A DNA stretch of 64,000 bases from Chitinophaga pinensis (GTDB lineage Bacteria > Bacteroidota > Bacteroidia > Chitinophagales > CAIOSU01): NCBI GenBank assembly GCA_945901065.1, contig CAMDKI010000001.1, positions 434,001 through 498,000 on the forward strand. The letters are read 5' to 3'. The stretch's first letter is position 1. Every line of letters starts with the position of its first letter. Under the pieces are notes generated by a model, which made no database searches, was not told the DNA's origin, and saw only the letters and a list, made by a program, of their open reading frames with translations. Positions 63,797 to 64,000 of the stretch are shown here, piece after piece. A program made the translations under genes and the position numbers.

Positions 63797-64000
63797 TCAA
63801 ACCGTTATTTGTTTTGCATCAATTTTGATGGCTGGGCTCATGGTGCTAGCCATGGTAATGCTCTTAAAATAGGTACCTTTTGCAGATACAGGCTTCATTT
63901 TGGCCAATGTGTTCAAGAACTCACGGGCATTTTCAGCAATCTGATCAGGAGTAAAGGATACGCGACCGATTGAACTATGAACGATACCGAACTTATCAAC
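63797..64000 (-). CDS. rplA: Ribosomal protein L1, C-terminal part (gene continues past right edge)
   Basis: The last 67 codons are in the window, open to base 64000. They read [32 protein letters not shown]... and end [19 protein letters not shown], the usual L1 C-terminus. First visible gene of the rplA-rplJ-rplL-rpoB-rpoC operon. Confidence 0.95.
   Translation of the reverse strand, partial: VDKFGIVHSSIGRVSFTPDQIAENAREFLNTLAKMKPVSAKGTYFKSITMASTMSPAIKIDAKQITV

Overview
The window is chromosomal DNA from a member of the Bacteroidota. Three things point there. First, there are several type IX secretion (T9SS) cargo proteins: type A tails on the proteins ending at 13095 and 52989, and CHU_C/gliding-type type B tails on those ending at 6854 and starting at 31290, with a PorP/SprF partner. 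Second, family-typical proteins occur (DUF4907 lipoprotein, DUF3467 protein, SMUG2-like DUF4918 glycosylase, CarboxypepD_reg-type TonB-dependent receptor). Third, promoters carry the Bacteroidota -7 element TAnnTTTG instead of a sigma70 -10 box, and Shine-Dalgarno sequences are mostly absent. I cannot fix the order or genus. I see no prophage, insertion sequence, CRISPR array, rRNA or tRNA gene.

Layout. 1-2389: LytS-type sensor kinase (cut by the left edge) and its LytTR regulator. 2518-6854: a pair of M16 peptidase-family subunits and a T9SS type B cargo protein. 6996-17466: guaB, a membrane protein, pheS, a large kelch-like secreted protein, a 3-hydroxyacyl-CoA dehydrogenase with a radical SAM/SPASM enzyme, and a hybrid histidine kinase. 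17471-21492 (minus): rplM-rpsI-rpsB-tsf, a strong terminator, then pyrH-frr from their own promoter. 21736-28697: amidase, VAT-1-like oxidoreductase, fatty acid hydroxylase-family protein, cold shock protein, two lipoproteins, a transaldolase-family enzyme and a UBP-type zinc finger protein. 28803-35092 (minus): PorP/SprF with its type B cargo, FkbM methyltransferase, RNase R. 35461-39930: an unrecognised 448-residue protein, a translationally coupled operon of a YkoF-like vitamin-binding protein, PnuC-family transporter and NadR-like kinase, then LD-carboxypeptidase and a SMUG2-like glycosylase. 40450-46691 (minus): dicarboxylate symporter, lpdA, miaA, a pRiA4b ORF-3-like protein and a CCA-adding enzyme. 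46854-53903: a likely phosphate-acquisition locus, with a TonB-dependent receptor and beta-helix lipoprotein divergent from a T9SS-exported PhoX phosphatase, followed by a metzincin-like lipoprotein. 53977-64000 (minus): DUF3467 protein and the rplA-rplJ-rplL-rpoB-rpoC operon, with rplA cut by the right edge.

The most interesting signals lie between genes. (i) Degenerate tandem arrays with a strict 7-bp period but different words sit at many gene borders, and at three places supply or touch a stop codon (lpdA, the LD-carboxypeptidase gene, the DUF3467 gene). (ii) Six genes have a -7 box ending exactly 4 nt before the start codon, which predicts leaderless mRNAs. (iii) A TTAACA-N5-TTAACA direct repeat with 11-bp period stands in place of the -33 element ahead of phoX, like a Pho box. 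(iv) A 200-bp REPIN-like inverted repeat lies upstream of lpdA. All assignments come from reading motifs; no database search was possible.
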